Positions 35,121 to 46,705 of a stretch of 64,000 bases of DNA are shown piece by piece (positions within the stretch are counted from its first letter, which is position 1; every line of letters begins with the position of its first letter). Position numbers and translations under genes: made by a program. Under the pieces are notes generated by a model, which made no database searches, was not told where the DNA came from, and saw nothing but the letters and a program-made list of their open reading frames with translations. Origin of the DNA: Pseudophaeomoniella oleicola (taxonomy: Eukaryota > Ascomycota > Eurotiomycetes > Phaeomoniellales > Phaeomoniellaceae); the NCBI GenBank assembly GCA_003868215.1, contig QWDQ01000044.1, positions 162,976-226,975 on the forward strand, written 5' to 3'.

Positions 35121-36929
35121 TCAGCAGCAACAAGACAGATCAACAAGATGTACACTTCGATCGAGTAAATGCGATGTCAGGACACAGGAACAAAACCAGA
35201 GACAGTGTCCATAGAACCTGAGAAGCGAACTATTCCCAAACGCCACCCAGTCGCTGGCAACAATTGAAATCGATGCCTTCAGATACGGTTTCACTTCATG
35301 TGTCTCGAGAGCAAAACAATCAAGTTCCGACAGTGCAGTCGGCCAGTCGCGTGTGTGAAGGAATTGCTGAACAATAGCCCGGTCATTATGCCGTTTGAAC
35401 AGCTTGCTGGCCATGAGTATGGCCGAAGAGACAGATAAATGCCGCTGTGTGTCCTCCGGCTGTATACTATTAACCAACTTGTCGCAGAGCTTGATATCTG
35501 AAATGTGGATCATCCGATCAGACTCGGCACCCATATAACCATGTTTCCCTATCGCTTGGGACACGCTGCCCAGACGCACAATTTGCGTATAGAAAGCAGG
35601 CGTGAGTACGGTGATACAGAGTATTGGCTGGTCCACACTGGTCGCTGGGCCAAAGCTCTGAGTGGTCCCGGACTCAGTACCGGCAGCGGACGTATAGTGG
35701 ACCATCTGAGATAGTGCAAGTGATTGGGCACGAAGAAAATTAGAAAAGCAGCATTCGATGATGCGTTCCTCAGATGTCTCCTTCCGGCCCATGCTTCCCA
35801 GGAGGACTTCTGGCCTGAAGAAAATCTGAAGGCTCTTGGACCATAACTTCCTTGCTTCTCGAAGGATTCTGATATTGGTCACCCAACCGACCCACCACCA
35901 TTTTAACACGAAGTTCCACGCCGCAATCCTGCTCGCCCTCTCTGTGATAACTGAGGCTTCGGTCGAAAAGACATGTGCGACTAGTTTAGGTTTGCGATCG
36001 GGCGAATGAAGAACAATGTTCACGTCGATGTGGCCTCCGGCTTCAGGACCTCCAGCGAATGGGTCAACGGCATCGACCGAGTAAGATCCGTCCCGTGAAT
36101 TAAACGGGGAGACATGGAAATCTTTCGTCCAAGTATGCTTGAAGGAGGTGGCATGGGAGGTTGATGATGCACCTTCATTAGACGGCTCTAGGTAATATAT
36201 TCGCCTCTCGTCAAAAGTATTGTTAACTTCGAGTATCATTGCTCTCAGGTTAAAGTCGCGTCCGTAGAGATACCAAAATGAAACAGGATTGAAAGAGTAG
36301 CCAAGGAATCGGGGTGCTGTAACAAGATAAGCATATGGAAAGCCCTCAACATCCACACCCTGTGTCTTGAGGTAGTCATCCAGTTTTCCCTTCAACCCAT
36401 GTTTATGGAAACCCCGTCGAAGGTAGTCCTCAGCCTCGACACTGAACCAGGAACGGGACGACATATGTTTCCTCTCGATTTTCCCTTCTGCGAACGCGTC
36501 CGCAGAAAGCAACGTACCAGTTGATCCAGTCCATCCCACCGGTATGCCAGCAAGCAAATATGAATAAGAGAAAGAATGGACTTTGGGGAATAGTCGAGTA
36601 TGCGTAGTCCGACAAGGGAACAGGAGCGGCTTTAATGTCGAGGCCGTATGGCTGTCTCTCTCAGGACCCTGCAGTGCGTAGCTCCGTGAAGCCACAATAT
36701 TGGCGCTCAACGTAAGTATTGCAGCAAGAGGCACAAGAAAGAGGAGGAGAGATTTGGCCCAGCTTGAGGATGCCAATGCCGTAATGAACAATTCCCAATG
36801 TCTGCCGGCTGAGATACACAGAACAGTTATAGCATATGCAAAGGCAATACTGTGCCCACACAATAGCCGAGACGACCATGACAATGCAGCAACGAGTCCG
36901 AGAGAGCCTACGACGACATTTGCGTCCAT
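35121..36929 (-). CDS. DUF1365 domain membrane-associated protein
   Basis: Single exon, 602 aa. Hydrophobic segments near residues 5-25, 28-48 and 60-80 suggest N-terminal membrane anchoring. The DUF1365 domain (about 100-400) has the opening LFPKVHSFSYSYLLAGIPVG, the strong motif APRFLGYSFNPVSFWYLYG and LEVNNTFDERRIYYLEP, then KDFHVSPFNSRDGSY. In bacteria DUF1365 genes sit beside cyclopropane-fatty-acid synthase and flavin amine oxidase genes, pointing to lipid modification. No such partner lies in this window. The C-terminal 200 residues are a fungal extension without recognised motif. The biochemical role is unknown. Confidence 0.85.
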   Translation of the reverse strand: MDANVVVGSLGLVAALSWSSRLLCGHSIAFAYAITVLCISAGRHWELFITALASSSWAKSLLLFLVPLAAILTLSANIVASRSYALQGPERDSHTASTLKPLLFPCRTTHTRLFPKVHSFSYSYLLAGIPVGWTGSTGTLLSADAFAEGKIERKHMSSRSWFSVEAEDYLRRGFHKHGLKGKLDDYLKTQGVDVEGFPYAYLVTAPRFLGYSFNPVSFWYLYGRDFNLRAMILEVNNTFDERRIYYLEPSNEGASSTSHATSFKHTWTKDFHVSPFNSRDGSYSVDAVDPFAGGPEAGGHIDVNIVLHSPDRKPKLVAHVFSTEASVITERASRIAAWNFVLKWWWVGWVTNIRILREARKLWSKSLQIFFRPEVLLGSMGRKETSEERIIECCFSNFLRAQSLALSQMVHYTSAAGTESGTTQSFGPATSVDQPILCITVLTPAFYTQIVRLGSVSQAIGKHGYMGAESDRMIHISDIKLCDKLVNSIQPEDTQRHLSVSSAILMASKLFKRHNDRAIVQQFLHTRDWPTALSELDCFALETHEVKPYLKASISIVASDWVAFGNSSLLRFYGHCLWFCSCVLTSHLLDRSVHLVDLSCCC

Positions 36930-37660
36930 AGTTGTGGTGAGCGTACCAGATTATAGGCCACACTCAGAGGGCGGTATATCCTCGATTGCAGTCAGGATAC
37001 ACGTATAATGCATTTGAGCTTAACCAACATTGATCAGCTCCTGACTTGGTACGAGCCATGTGAGAAAGGACCAATGTACATATATAAAAGGTCAACTTCA
37101 CCGATCACCTACTGTTAGCTTAGGTATGGCTGTCATGCATTGCTGAAACAGTAGGGGCTTCGGGCATCAAGACGAGACCGTGAGCTCCTACGTACAGTAC
37201 AGTTTCTGTTAGGTGGGGTTGAGTGGGAATCTTATCGTCATTGACGAGGGCATCCTTAGTAATTAAAGTTTCCTGTCCATGGGTAAGTTGATGACTCCCA
37301 GTTGAGCCAGAGACTAAATCCGTTCTTACCGTGATATAATATTATGTGGCGCTATGTTCCCTGAGTTTCTAGAAGCCTGACTCAACACCTTCACCACACT
37401 GTTACCATCTTTTCTCGGCTTTTCAACGCTTTCTCAGATACACAATCACTACCGACTACGACAGACCCTATCTCCGACAATTGACACCGCAAACTTCTCA
37501 GCATCTTCCCATACCACGAACCTCACTCGTCGTTTCTCAGGCCTTGCCTACATTCAAACTCGCGCCCCACAGCCAACAAGAGCCCCGCGGTACACGATAT
37601 TGCCGTTCGATCTTGTCACACTTTCTCTACAGTACAGCAAGGACAAATCAATCTTTCAAG
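36930..37660. promoter_or_regulatory. Divergent promoter region DUF1365 gene / MBF1
   Basis: 731 nt between start codons. The part just before MBF1 (37400-37660) is C/T-rich as in highly expressed fungal genes. No coding feature. Confidence 0.45.
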
Positions 37661-38183
37661 ATGAGTGAAGAGTGGGATTCCGTTACTCGCATCGGCTCCA
37701 AAGCCAGGGGTGGTGGTGCCGCCCAGCGGGAAACCGTCATCAAAGGCAAATCGGCCCTCAATGCAGCGCAACGCTCAGGAGCGGTAGTCGCCACTGAAAA
37801 GAAATTTGGCAGTACCAATGCGGTGGGTATCCTCGCGCTCTTTCGAAACGATTTGTATGTGCTAATTTGACCCTCAGGCCGGCCCACGAGTAGAAGGTCA
37901 ACATCTTACGAAAGTTGATAGAAGCGATGATATTGTGAAACCCAAGACTGTCGGTGCTGAGGTTGGTCAAGCAATCATCAAACGCAGGAATGAGGAGGGA
38001 GTCAAAATGTCGCAAAAGGATCTCGCAACCAAATGCAACACCACAGTCGGTGTTGTTCAAGATATGGAAAGAGGAACAGCTCCGCCCGATCAAAAAGTCC
38101 TGTCAGCCATGGAAAGAGTGCTTAACATCAAGCTTAGAGGAAGTGATATTGGAGCGCCGAGATTTGGGCCTAAAAAGAAATAG
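37661..38183 (+). CDS. MBF1: Multiprotein-bridging factor 1
   Basis: Two exons (37661-37822 and 37878-38183), intron 55 nt, 155 aa. The N-terminal MBF1 domain has [20 protein letters not shown] and [16 protein letters not shown]. The C-terminal Cro/C1-type helix-turn-helix (about 90-145) has [34 protein letters not shown] and a basic RFGPKKK tail. MBF1 bridges bZIP activators such as Gcn4 to TBP. It also acts at collided ribosomes to keep reading frame. Splicing joins STNA to AGPRVEGQ, conserved in fungi. Confidence 0.95.
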
Positions 38184-40152
38184 AACACTGGAGATTCCAA
38201 ATTTTGTCAAAGGAGGATCAAGCGTTTTGGCTTGGTACGATGCAATTCAAGCGTTCGTTTGGCCATTTTCAGCGCTCATCACATTTCTGGTTCTAAGTCA
38301 TAAGTCAAGTTCAGTTCCAGATCAAATGAAGGTTCCTGAAGTTACGACTTTGCGGCTACTGGACCTCCTATTTGAAGTCATGAGGAAAGATCATCCTCGC
38401 AGAGAATAGGATAGCTTGCACTCGTAGTGAGCTTGACTCTTACACAAATTTTGACGATACAGAGCCTGAGCGCGAAGGATCTTTCCACGATAGCAAATCC
38501 CTAGAGCTTCATGGCGATGCCAACATCGGCAGCCGAGATAGTCGTTGAAGATCATGATAGCTTGGTGGAATGAGAGGGATTTTATAATCTGTGCAGACTA
38601 GGTCCGACAAGTAAGTAGAGTAGAATTGTTTCATCGTGCTGTGACCACTACACATACAGTAAAAAGGGTCTCAGAGCACCGTAGTAGTCGGCTTCCAACG
38701 TATCAACTTCCCCGATGTATGTTCGGACGCCGCGTCATGGCGGGGGAGAATCAATATGTTTCGCTACAATGGCTCTACTACATAGGACCTCGCTACCGAA
38801 GATAGCCAGTCACAATCCGCCTCAAATAATAACATCGCAGATCTCATATGAACAACCGAGCAACCTCAAGTAACCATCTCGCCATGTTTGACCGCGATGG
38901 TCTGAGGGCCGGAGTGTAGTGGGGGGTGGGGGGGGGGGGTAATAACTGGAACCGCGTATCTCACGACTACTGACGACAGCGTGTGCGCTCACACACACTC
39001 GACAGGGGAGAAGCAGGGGAGCAACGACTACGGCACGACGGAATTTGGTGATCCACGAGTCCAATCGATGAGGTGATCGCTGGAGATACGGAACCTGGTC
39101 TTGGTGGGGTTTCATCATGCAAGAGTCACATAGAGTATCATCCGTTGCTACCAACGAGCCTCGGAGGAGCCAAGCATCTCATAGTAGCATAGTACGTTAG
39201 TCCTAGGGGGTTTTGTGGATGTACGAGATAGGGGAAATCGAGTACCAGATTCACTGCTACTCGTAGTAGAAGCATTGCCAAGCCAGCAACACCCTTGTCT
39301 CTCGACTCAGCCACTCTCGACCTATACCACATCTCGGAGTCCATGCTAAGCTATGGTAGACAAAGCCCGTGCTCTCTTCAGGTAAAGTGTGTCGATGGGA
39401 GGATTGAAATGAACCAACTGGACGCTATGAGTGAAATGTTCTTGTGTACGACAGCACACTTGCATTGGCCAGTAATTATGCTCTCCCACTTGGATCGGGT
39501 CACGGCTTACTCGAATCCGAGATGTTCTGTTCGCATGTACTGTATCTGTACTACGGTATACTGTAGTGTACATCGGTTAAGGAGTACCGTAGTAGGTACC
39601 TACCTAGCTACCTAGGTAGGGTGTGTAGTAACCTAAGTACCTAATTACTATATACAATACAAAGGCCCGTCAGATTCCAAATAGTCGCGGTTGACGGGGA
39701 GTTTGGTAAGTATCGTTGAAAGACGGATTCAGAAGGACTAGATCATATCCAACTACTACATAATTACACATCTACAGAAGAGAGAAGTAACCTAAAACAC
39801 AATCAATATCCTTTGTTCAGTTCATCAATCGCCTCAAGGTTTCTCCCTCCAGGTTCGTCGTTCCCTACGTCGAGACGTACTGTACAGAAAGGAAGATCGA
39901 TCGGAACGTTACCATCAGCGAAGCGAGCCGAAACTCCAATCAAATCGCAACTTCGCTTCCCTCTCGGTCTTCGGTCACATCCACACCTTTACCAAAAAGT
40001 AACTTCCTCTTCAGCGCTCAACTTCTTCCGATTCTTTTCAGTCGTTGTTTTTGTACCATCGTCTCAATCTTTATACCATTTTCTCACTCTACCCATCTGC
40101 AATTTCTGCGCGGTGATTGATTGATCACCTCCGTCGTCGAATTCGTCTTATC
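38184..40152. other. 2-kb intergenic stretch
   Basis: No gene supported. Holds G runs at 38921-38939, a cluster of CCTAGGTA-type elements at 39593-39645 and a C/T-rich leader before the SH3 gene. Confidence 0.5.
39593..39645. repeat. Cluster of interleaved TACCTA / TAGGTA elements
   Basis: Several TACCTA and TAGGTA hexamers in alternation with a central ACCTAGGT palindrome. Comparable clusters are at 50124-50143, 50176-50193, 50224-50255 and 54153-54183. All are intergenic; such elements are common in filamentous ascomycete intergenic DNA. Confidence 0.8.
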
Positions 40153-40943
40153 ATGGCCAACGAAGCTGCAAGCACAGCGTTGACCAACCGCTCGCTCCGC
40201 ACCATCAAAAATGTAAGCTGTTACCCAGGGACGGTCTCTAAGTCGATGCAATGGCTGATCCTCAATACCAGGAACTGGAATTCTTGACAGATTGCGGAAC
40301 CATCTCTTCGCAGCAGCTCTCGTCCATTCTCGCTCAGCTTCCAACCCAGACTCAAATACATGCCCCAGTCCCAACACCACCTGCAGTTACTTCTCCCGTT
40401 CCTCAATTGTCGAATCTTACTCTGAACGAAAAATCCACATACCAACCAGCTCCAAGTCCCGTTCCACCGCCACCGGCGTATCCTGTTGTACCACAAATTC
40501 TTTCTCTGGCAACTGCATTGTATGCATATGCTCCTACGGATGCTGGAGATCTCGCATTGCAACCGAATGACAGAGTTCAGGTTTTGGAGCACATGAACAA
40601 TGATTGTAAGCTTCAATATGGAAATCCGGTCAAGGCATGGGCTAACACTTGCATAGGGTGGCGTGGCCGCAACGAACGGACAGGCCTTGAAGGAATCTTT
40701 CCTCGTTCTTACGTCAATGTGGTGGAAGAGAAACCTCAGCAGCAACCCACGTCGTACCCGTCTCCCGCCAGTTACGGTAATATGCCACTCCAGGTCGCTC
40801 AATCGTCTGGTACACCGGTTGATGGCAGGAAGCCGAGCAAGTTTGAGGAACATGGCAAGAAGTTTGGCAAGAAAATGGGCAATGCTGCAATCTTCGGTGC
40901 GGGCGCTACGATTGGAAGCAATATTGTCAACGGCATTTTTTAG
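40153..40943 (+). CDS. SH3 domain protein (Lsb1/Pin3-like)
   Basis: Three exons (40153-40212, 40272-40605, 40657-40943), introns 59 and 51 nt, 226 aa. N-terminal helix NRSLRTIKNELEFLTDCG, a Pro-rich linker (about 50-95), then an SH3 domain (about 103-158) with ATALYAYAPTDAGDLALQPND, the DWWRGRN peptide-binding tryptophan pair and GIFPRSYVNVV. The C-terminus ends in a Gly/Ala-rich hydrophobic segment (GNAAIFGAGATIGSNIVNGIF). Yeast Lsb1 and Lsb2/Pin3 share this N-terminus plus one SH3; they bind Las17/WASP and affect actin patches and prions. The second intron splits the tryptophan codon of the WW pair. Confidence 0.85.
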
Positions 40944-41759
40944 ATCACTGTCCTGAGAAGACTACACAACTCTGTCGCATGACTAGTGTGGGCGCATCCT
41001 TTGCGAGGACGATGTGGCGATGACGTCTCATTTGCCATTGATGATCGAGCGGGCACACTATTGCAAGGTTCTTTGTCGAGAAACGAGACCAACTGAGGCG
41101 AAAATTGGGATATGAAAGGATGGCGAACAAGGCGTGATTCAGGGCGTTTGGGATTTACAGGGGTTTTGTGGCGCATGGCAGGGTCAGGTCTGACGGTAGG
41201 ATTGGAGTGTACAGTGAATTGAGAAACGTTTCTAACCACCCTCATTTTCGTTTCCTTGGTGCATGTATTATCGACAGTATCCCTCAATATTGGCGATATA
41301 GGTTTGGCTAAAGTTTCGGACAGCTCATGATTGGTAGCTTACAGAATACTGGTGCAGAACGAAACGTTGCAGGACGAATTCCTAGCATGTTCTTTATCTC
41401 AGAATTGACTATCTCTACGGGAATACATTTGGCTCGCACATGCTTCACAACTTCCAACTAGAGCTAATAACACGCCAGGCAAACCCCACGGTTCAGCTTC
41501 AACCTATTCTCTTTCTGTTTTCACTTTCCTTTTGCGTGAGCGAGAGTTCTTCGTGACTTGCAATATGCATTTATGATTCTGGGCGCTCTTGCCGTCTTCG
41601 TTTTGCTCAATACAAGCATGGCTTTGCACCTACCGCCCATGCTTCTTCCACAACTTTTCATCTTACCACAAATGTTGAATTTCTTTCTCTCGAAGAACAG
41701 AACGGTTTCGTTGGTTGACCCTTTCAAGCGACACTGCCCATTGTGTCCCGCTGCCCAAT
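40944..41759. other. Intergenic, several overlapping short frames
   Basis: Open frames overlap on both strands at 41520-41800 (a 94-codon minus frame and two plus frames). None is recognisable; the region is treated as the promoter and leader of the gene at 41760. Confidence 0.4.
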
Positions 41760-42833
41760 ATGTCGCAGCTCCCTCAACCCCAAAAGATATCAGCACCGGC
41801 GTCACTTGTGTTCGAGAATTTAGTCGATGTCAATACATGGCCTCAGTGGAGTCGGTCGATTCTCGGTACAGCTGTCTCTCCAGCAAATTCCATGCTGAAT
41901 TGGCAACCAAGTCCCAAGCTCTGTCATTTAGACCGAAAGCTGCCACCCTTGCACCCCGGTCGTGAATACACGTTGTGGACCACGGAGGATCCTCGCAAGC
42001 CGAGGACGACTACATGCTCGAAGATCCATGTGGACACCATATTACAGCCGTTGGACAGGTGGGGAAGTGGCTCAATGCTAGACGGCATGGAACCCGGAAC
42101 GCATTTCGGACCTACAGGCAAAGAAGACATTACCAACGACGCATCCGACGAAGACGATACTGTCGGATTTGCACAGCCATCTGCGAATGTCGACACTAAA
42201 CTCTCGGCTGATGATGCGACGCTGCAGACCCTATATCCCACGAGCTTTGTTGTTTCCTACAACTTAACGAGTATAACGAAGACAACATTATCAGTTGTGG
42301 GCATATCCATTACCTCGTCGCCTTCGCTGCAACACGGCACATATCACAGCATTTATACACATATCATCACCCCTTTGGGGCCATGCACTTCTTCATTGCG
42401 TACCATCGTCCAGCCTCGACAGCATGTCGAAGGTCTAAGCATGCCGTCCCCGGCTCGCTGGAGATTGGCCGCTGTGATCCCAGGATCCATGATGGAGGGA
42501 TCCAGAACAACTAAACCGCCATTGGCTAAACTGTCAACATTTGAGAATATGGGTAGGGACCTTGGCGGTTACTGTATTCGCTTGCTTTCGTATCAGCGCA
42601 TGCTGAATGCCCTCCCGATGGATCAGCGGGCTAAGTGGAGTCCGGTCAGATCTTCCAGCAAGTACCTGGTGACAGATTGCGCCATGGTCATCGGAACTGC
42701 ATCGACAGACGGAGAAAGTCCTAAATGGCAAGAAAATGATGAGGAGACGTCTCTTCTGCAGGCAGTATTTGACGGCGACTTTATGTTGGCGATTGAGGCG
42801 CAGCTCGGGGAGGAAGATCGCTGGGATTGGTGA
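41760..42833 (+). CDS. Uncharacterised protein with SRPBCC/START-like N-terminus
   Basis: Single exon, 357 aa from the ATG at 41760; the frame is open upstream without ATG, so a 5' exon is possible. The beginning, KISAPASLVFENLVDVNTWPQW, has the pattern of the SRPBCC (Bet v1/polyketide cyclase/START) fold: beta strand, helix, then a W-P-x-W turn. Later strands (TSFVVSYNLTSITKTTLSVV and YHSIYTHIITPLGPCTSSLR) fit a fungal lipid-pocket-like fold. An acidic insert (NDASDEDDTVG) separates the halves. The end is acidic (AQLGEEDRWDW). No enzyme motif is visible, so ligand and role are unknown. Confidence 0.5.
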   Translation: MSQLPQPQKISAPASLVFENLVDVNTWPQWSRSILGTAVSPANSMLNWQPSPKLCHLDRKLPPLHPGREYTLWTTEDPRKPRTTTCSKIHVDTILQPLDRWGSGSMLDGMEPGTHFGPTGKEDITNDASDEDDTVGFAQPSANVDTKLSADDATLQTLYPTSFVVSYNLTSITKTTLSVVGISITSSPSLQHGTYHSIYTHIITPLGPCTSSLRTIVQPRQHVEGLSMPSPARWRLAAVIPGSMMEGSRTTKPPLAKLSTFENMGRDLGGYCIRLLSYQRMLNALPMDQRAKWSPVRSSSKYLVTDCAMVIGTASTDGESPKWQENDEETSLLQAVFDGDFMLAIEAQLGEEDRWDW

Positions 42834-43368
42834 GAGGGGTTGTTAGTCACCAGTCCTGAGTTTGGTTCCTTTGCTAACATCTCCCTGAAGATTGGGCTTC
42901 GGTTGTTGGATGTAGCTAGCATCATATATTTGGCACAGCGTATTGGATATTCACCTGAGGGTGGATCCAGGATCAGAAAATAGAGATATGCGATTCAACT
43001 AAAGCATAACGAGCTGAGGTTGCCATTCCATCTCTGGGAAAAGGTAGTGCTCTCACGAAGCTTCTTAATTCGTCCATCCATGTAGGAACGCAAACCAATA
43101 GTCGTTTGACCTGAGAGAAAGAGCTCGAGAGAGTTGCTTGCTTCTGTGGATAACTGAATGAACTCCGGGTCTACGGATTGTTAGGGCCGAAGTCGGCGAT
43201 AATCGCACTCTATCAACGCTGTTTAGCCGAGGGCTTCTCCGCATTTCAAGACAGCTCCAGTCATAGGTTCTTAGAAACTTCAACAGGTCGGGAGCCATAA
43301 TTTGCAGTGAGAATCTCTTCGGGCTGTTCAATTTGCTGGGAACTGAGAACGACGGTTGCTGAAATAAA
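42834..43368. other. Intergenic, promoter of IDP1
   Basis: No supported gene. Minus-strand frames here run into the coding shadow of IDP1. Confidence 0.5.
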
Positions 43369-44829
43369 ATGAGGGCCGCCATACCCTTCTCTAGGGCACA
43401 GGCGACAGCAAGTGCAAATACCCTTTCATCCCGCTTCGCTCCCGCAGCGTATTCCGCTATGGCGTCGCAGGCGAGATTTGCTTCCAGTGCTGCCGCGAAG
43501 ATCAAAGTCAAGAACCCTGTCGTTGAACTCGACGGTGATGAGATGACCAGGATAATATGGAAGGATATCAAGGACCGATTCATTCATCCGTTCGTACTGT
43601 GCCTCTTTGGACATGATTCAAATACTGAGAGCTTGATATAGGTATCTTGATGTCGACTTGAAATATTACGACTTGGGTCTTCCTTACCGCGATGAGACGG
43701 ACGATCAAGTTACCGTTGATGCTGCTAATGCAATCAAGAAATACTCCGTCGGCGTCAAATGCGCAACGATCACCCCCGACGAGGCCCGTGTAAAGGAATT
43801 CAATCTTAAGCAGATGTGGCTTTCGCCCAATGGCACTATCCGAAACATTCTTGGAGGCACAGTCTTTAGGGAACCGATCGTTATACCTACAATCCCCAGA
43901 TTGGTACCGGGCTGGACTAAGCCTATTGTTATCGGAAGACACGCATTCGGTGACCAGTATCGTGCGAAGGACCGAGTCATCGAAGGCCCGGGAAAGCTCG
44001 AAATGGTATTTACCCCGGAAGGTGGCAAGCCGGAAGTCATCAAGGTCTACGATTTCACAGGTGGCGGCGTTGCCCAAACACAATATAATACCGACGAGTC
44101 AATCACAGGATTTGCACATGCTAGTTTCAAGATAGCTCTGGAAAAGGAACTGCCTTTGTACATGAGCACCAAAAACACCATTCTGAAGAAATATGACGGA
44201 CGCTTCAAGGACATCTTCCAAGAAATCTACGAGTCCACCTACAGGAAAGAATTTGAGGCCAAGAAGATCTGGTATGAGCACCGTCTGATCGATGATATGG
44301 TTGCACAAATGATCAAAAGCGAGGGAGGGTTTGTCATGGCCACTAAGAGTATGTACAAATTTACGCCGTTCAAGCTTTCGGAGACTAATGTGGGTTGACA
44401 GACTACGATGGAGATGTTCAATCTGACATCGTTGCTCAAGGATTTGGTTCCCTTGGTCTCATGACATCTCAACTGATTACCCCCGATGGCTTGACGTTCG
44501 AATCCGAGGCTGCCCACGGTACCGTCACGCGTCACTTCCGGGAACATCAGAAAGGTAGGGAAACCTCAACGAACCCTATTGCCTCAATCTTTGCCTGGAC
44601 TCGTGGTCTTGTCAAGAGAGGTACTCTGGACGAGAGCCCCGAGGTCGTTACATGGGCTGAGGGTCTTGAGAAAGCTGTCATTGACACTGTCAATGAAGAT
44701 GGTATTATGACGAAGGATCTTGCGCTGGCTTGTGGCAAGAAGGAACGTGAGGCTTGGGTTACCACCTCGGAATTTATGCAAGGCGTTGAGAAGAGACTGA
44801 AGTCAAATCTTGACAAGGCCGGGCTATAG
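43369..44829 (+). CDS. IDP1: NADP-dependent isocitrate dehydrogenase, mitochondrial
   Basis: Three exons (43369-43589, 43642-44348, 44402-44829), introns 52 and 53 nt, 451 aa. Residues 1-42 form an Arg/Ala/Ser presequence without acids. Mature enzyme begins [21 protein letters not shown]. Other marks are [20 protein letters not shown] (substrate-binding Ser-Asn-Arg), the metal-site segment [20 protein letters not shown] and [15 protein letters not shown], whose basic residues give NADP preference. It converts isocitrate to 2-oxoglutarate and makes NADPH. The Met at residue 31 (MASQARF) could start a shorter form. Several fungi make mitochondrial and cytosolic or peroxisomal Idp from one gene, but no PTS1 is visible (ends DKAGL). 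Confidence 0.95.
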
Positions 44830-45612
44830 AGGTATTGGCGTAAGCATAGATGTCTAGATGCACTTCTTGCTTTGCATTATACACATTGTCATGATTCTCC
44901 GTAGCATATAGTTGCAGTTGTTTGGTTAGTTGTAGATACCATTGCAATTTTGCATTGAAGACTTATTAGTCATTGAATATAACGAACCACGCTCTCCGCC
45001 ATCATTCCTCTCTGCCCCTGGATACTTGGGATGCTTTAGTGACATAGAAAACAATATGACTCCCTTTCGGTTTTGACGATGGACTCCAGCATGTCGGTGT
45101 GTACTGGAAATAAGCAACGTAGATTATCTCCGTGAAACTCCTTGCCGCGCAGCGGCAAACCTTCCGGCAAGCTCAAAACACTCTGACGATATCTGCGTGA
45201 ACTTGTTACTTCAAAGCAGATAAGCCAAACATTGACTGTTAAATCCGAAGACTATGATCAAGGTTGATTTTACGAAACAGTATTGCTGAGTATGATTGGA
45301 CAGAGTTCTAGTCACTCAGATTGGCAAACATCGCCATGTTTCTTTCGGCAACAGACTTCGCTGAGCTTGCCGGGTTGACCGAGAAAGTGGAATTCTTTGC
45401 ATATATCTCGGGAATCATGTCGTCACCCTCCACTTAGTGGATGGTTGCCCCCCAGAGTCTCTATATCATGGATGGGGGAAGCTTTCTACAGTATACATTC
45501 CGTATTCACAAAGCCTCAGGGAAATCAACGGTCACTTGCAATTGACTATATTCCAAGCAAAACCAAGAAAGAAGAGCAATTTTTGATAATAAGCAAGGAA
45601 AAACAGTTCGAA
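44830..45612. other. Intergenic, nothing recognised
   Basis: 3' region of IDP1 and promoter of the short-chain dehydrogenase. The dehydrogenase frame is open upstream from 45397, but the conserved start is the ATG at 45613. Confidence 0.5.
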
Positions 45613-46705
45613 ATGTCTGGAGAATTCCCATATAAGAAGATCCTTGTGCTGGGTGCCACGTCTGGTATGCTTTCCCATTGCCTTTGCTTCCTGCTATCTC
45701 GGTTCCTGTTGGGAATTATCCCGCTCCTCTAAGCACTCTGCTGATATAGGCTCTTCTACCAGGTATTGGTGAAGCTCTTGCACGCCGGTTTATTGAGAAT
45801 GGGTCTTCCATCATCGCGGTAGGGAGAAGAAAGGAGAATCTCGAGAAGTTGGTCCACGAGTACGGCCATGAGAAGGTCTCAGCAGTACCTTTCGATATCA
45901 GCGACATCGCTGGCATTCCCGATTTCTGCAAAAGGTATGTGCCTTTATCCATTATAGAGCTTGGGGCTAAAGAGATGTAACCAGCATTATCGACTCTCAC
46001 CCGGATCTCGACTACGTCCTTTGCAACTCCGGCATGCAACGACGGGCCGATTTCAGTGATCCTGAGAGCGTGGACATCAGTGTGTTATCAGAAGAATTCA
46101 CCGTACGTCCAGCACGGATCTTTATATGCCGGGATGCTAATCTGACCGATAATAGGTCAACTATATCTCATACCTTGCCTTGACCAAAGGTTTCATTCCT
46201 TTCTTCAAACAGCAAAAACATGAGACGGCATTCTGCTATGTCACGTCAGGCCTCGCACTTGTTCCATTGCCTAGCCGCTCCAACTACTGTGCAACCAAGG
46301 CAGCTTTACATCAATGGATCATCTCTTTACGAACACAGTTAGAAGACACCAACATCAAGGTGGTAGAACTCTTACCTCCAGCTGTGCAAAGTAAGTAGAA
46401 GACTCGTTTCATTGAGGAGAGAAATTAACAGTTGGTATAGCTGAGCTGCATGACGAAAAGCATCAACCTGACATCAAGAATGGTCGTCAAATTGGCATGC
46501 CATTGGATCAATTCACTGACGAGGTTCGTTCATTCTGCGTGGTTTCATGGTCGGTTTTGCTAACAACATGTAGGCATATGCTGGGCTCGCAGCGAAGGAA
46601 GAGTCAGTGGCAGTGGGATCAGCCAAGGATAACTTCGAAAAGATCGAACCCATCCGCATGAGTCAATACCAAAAGTTTCTGCAGATGATGAAAGGAGTGG
46701 CGTGA
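45613..46705 (+). CDS. Short-chain dehydrogenase/reductase
   Basis: Six exons (45613-45664, 45763-45934, 45985-46102, 46156-46390, 46441-46523, 46574-46705), introns 98, 50, 53, 50 and 50 nt, 263 aa. Classical SDR features: KKILVLGATSGIGEALARRF (cofactor-binding TGxxxGIG with A for T), GRRKENLEKL suggesting NADP preference, a CNSGMQ segment in place of NNAG, the catalytic Ser in CYVTSGLA and the YxxxK in NYCATKAA. The overall pattern (LPLPSRSNYCATKAALH) is like the DltE/YdfG-type fungal SDRs. Substrate unknown. Dense intron structure, all joins in frame. Confidence 0.85.

Noticed and set aside
41521-41805. 94-codon minus-strand frame with Lys/Arg-rich end
   Set aside because: Overlaps the start of the plus-strand SRPBCC-like gene and several other short frames; no domain or conserved pattern.
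45397-45612. N-terminal extension of the short-chain dehydrogenase
   Set aside because: Frame is open upstream, but the Rossmann strand begins right after the ATG at 45613 and the extension is not family-like.
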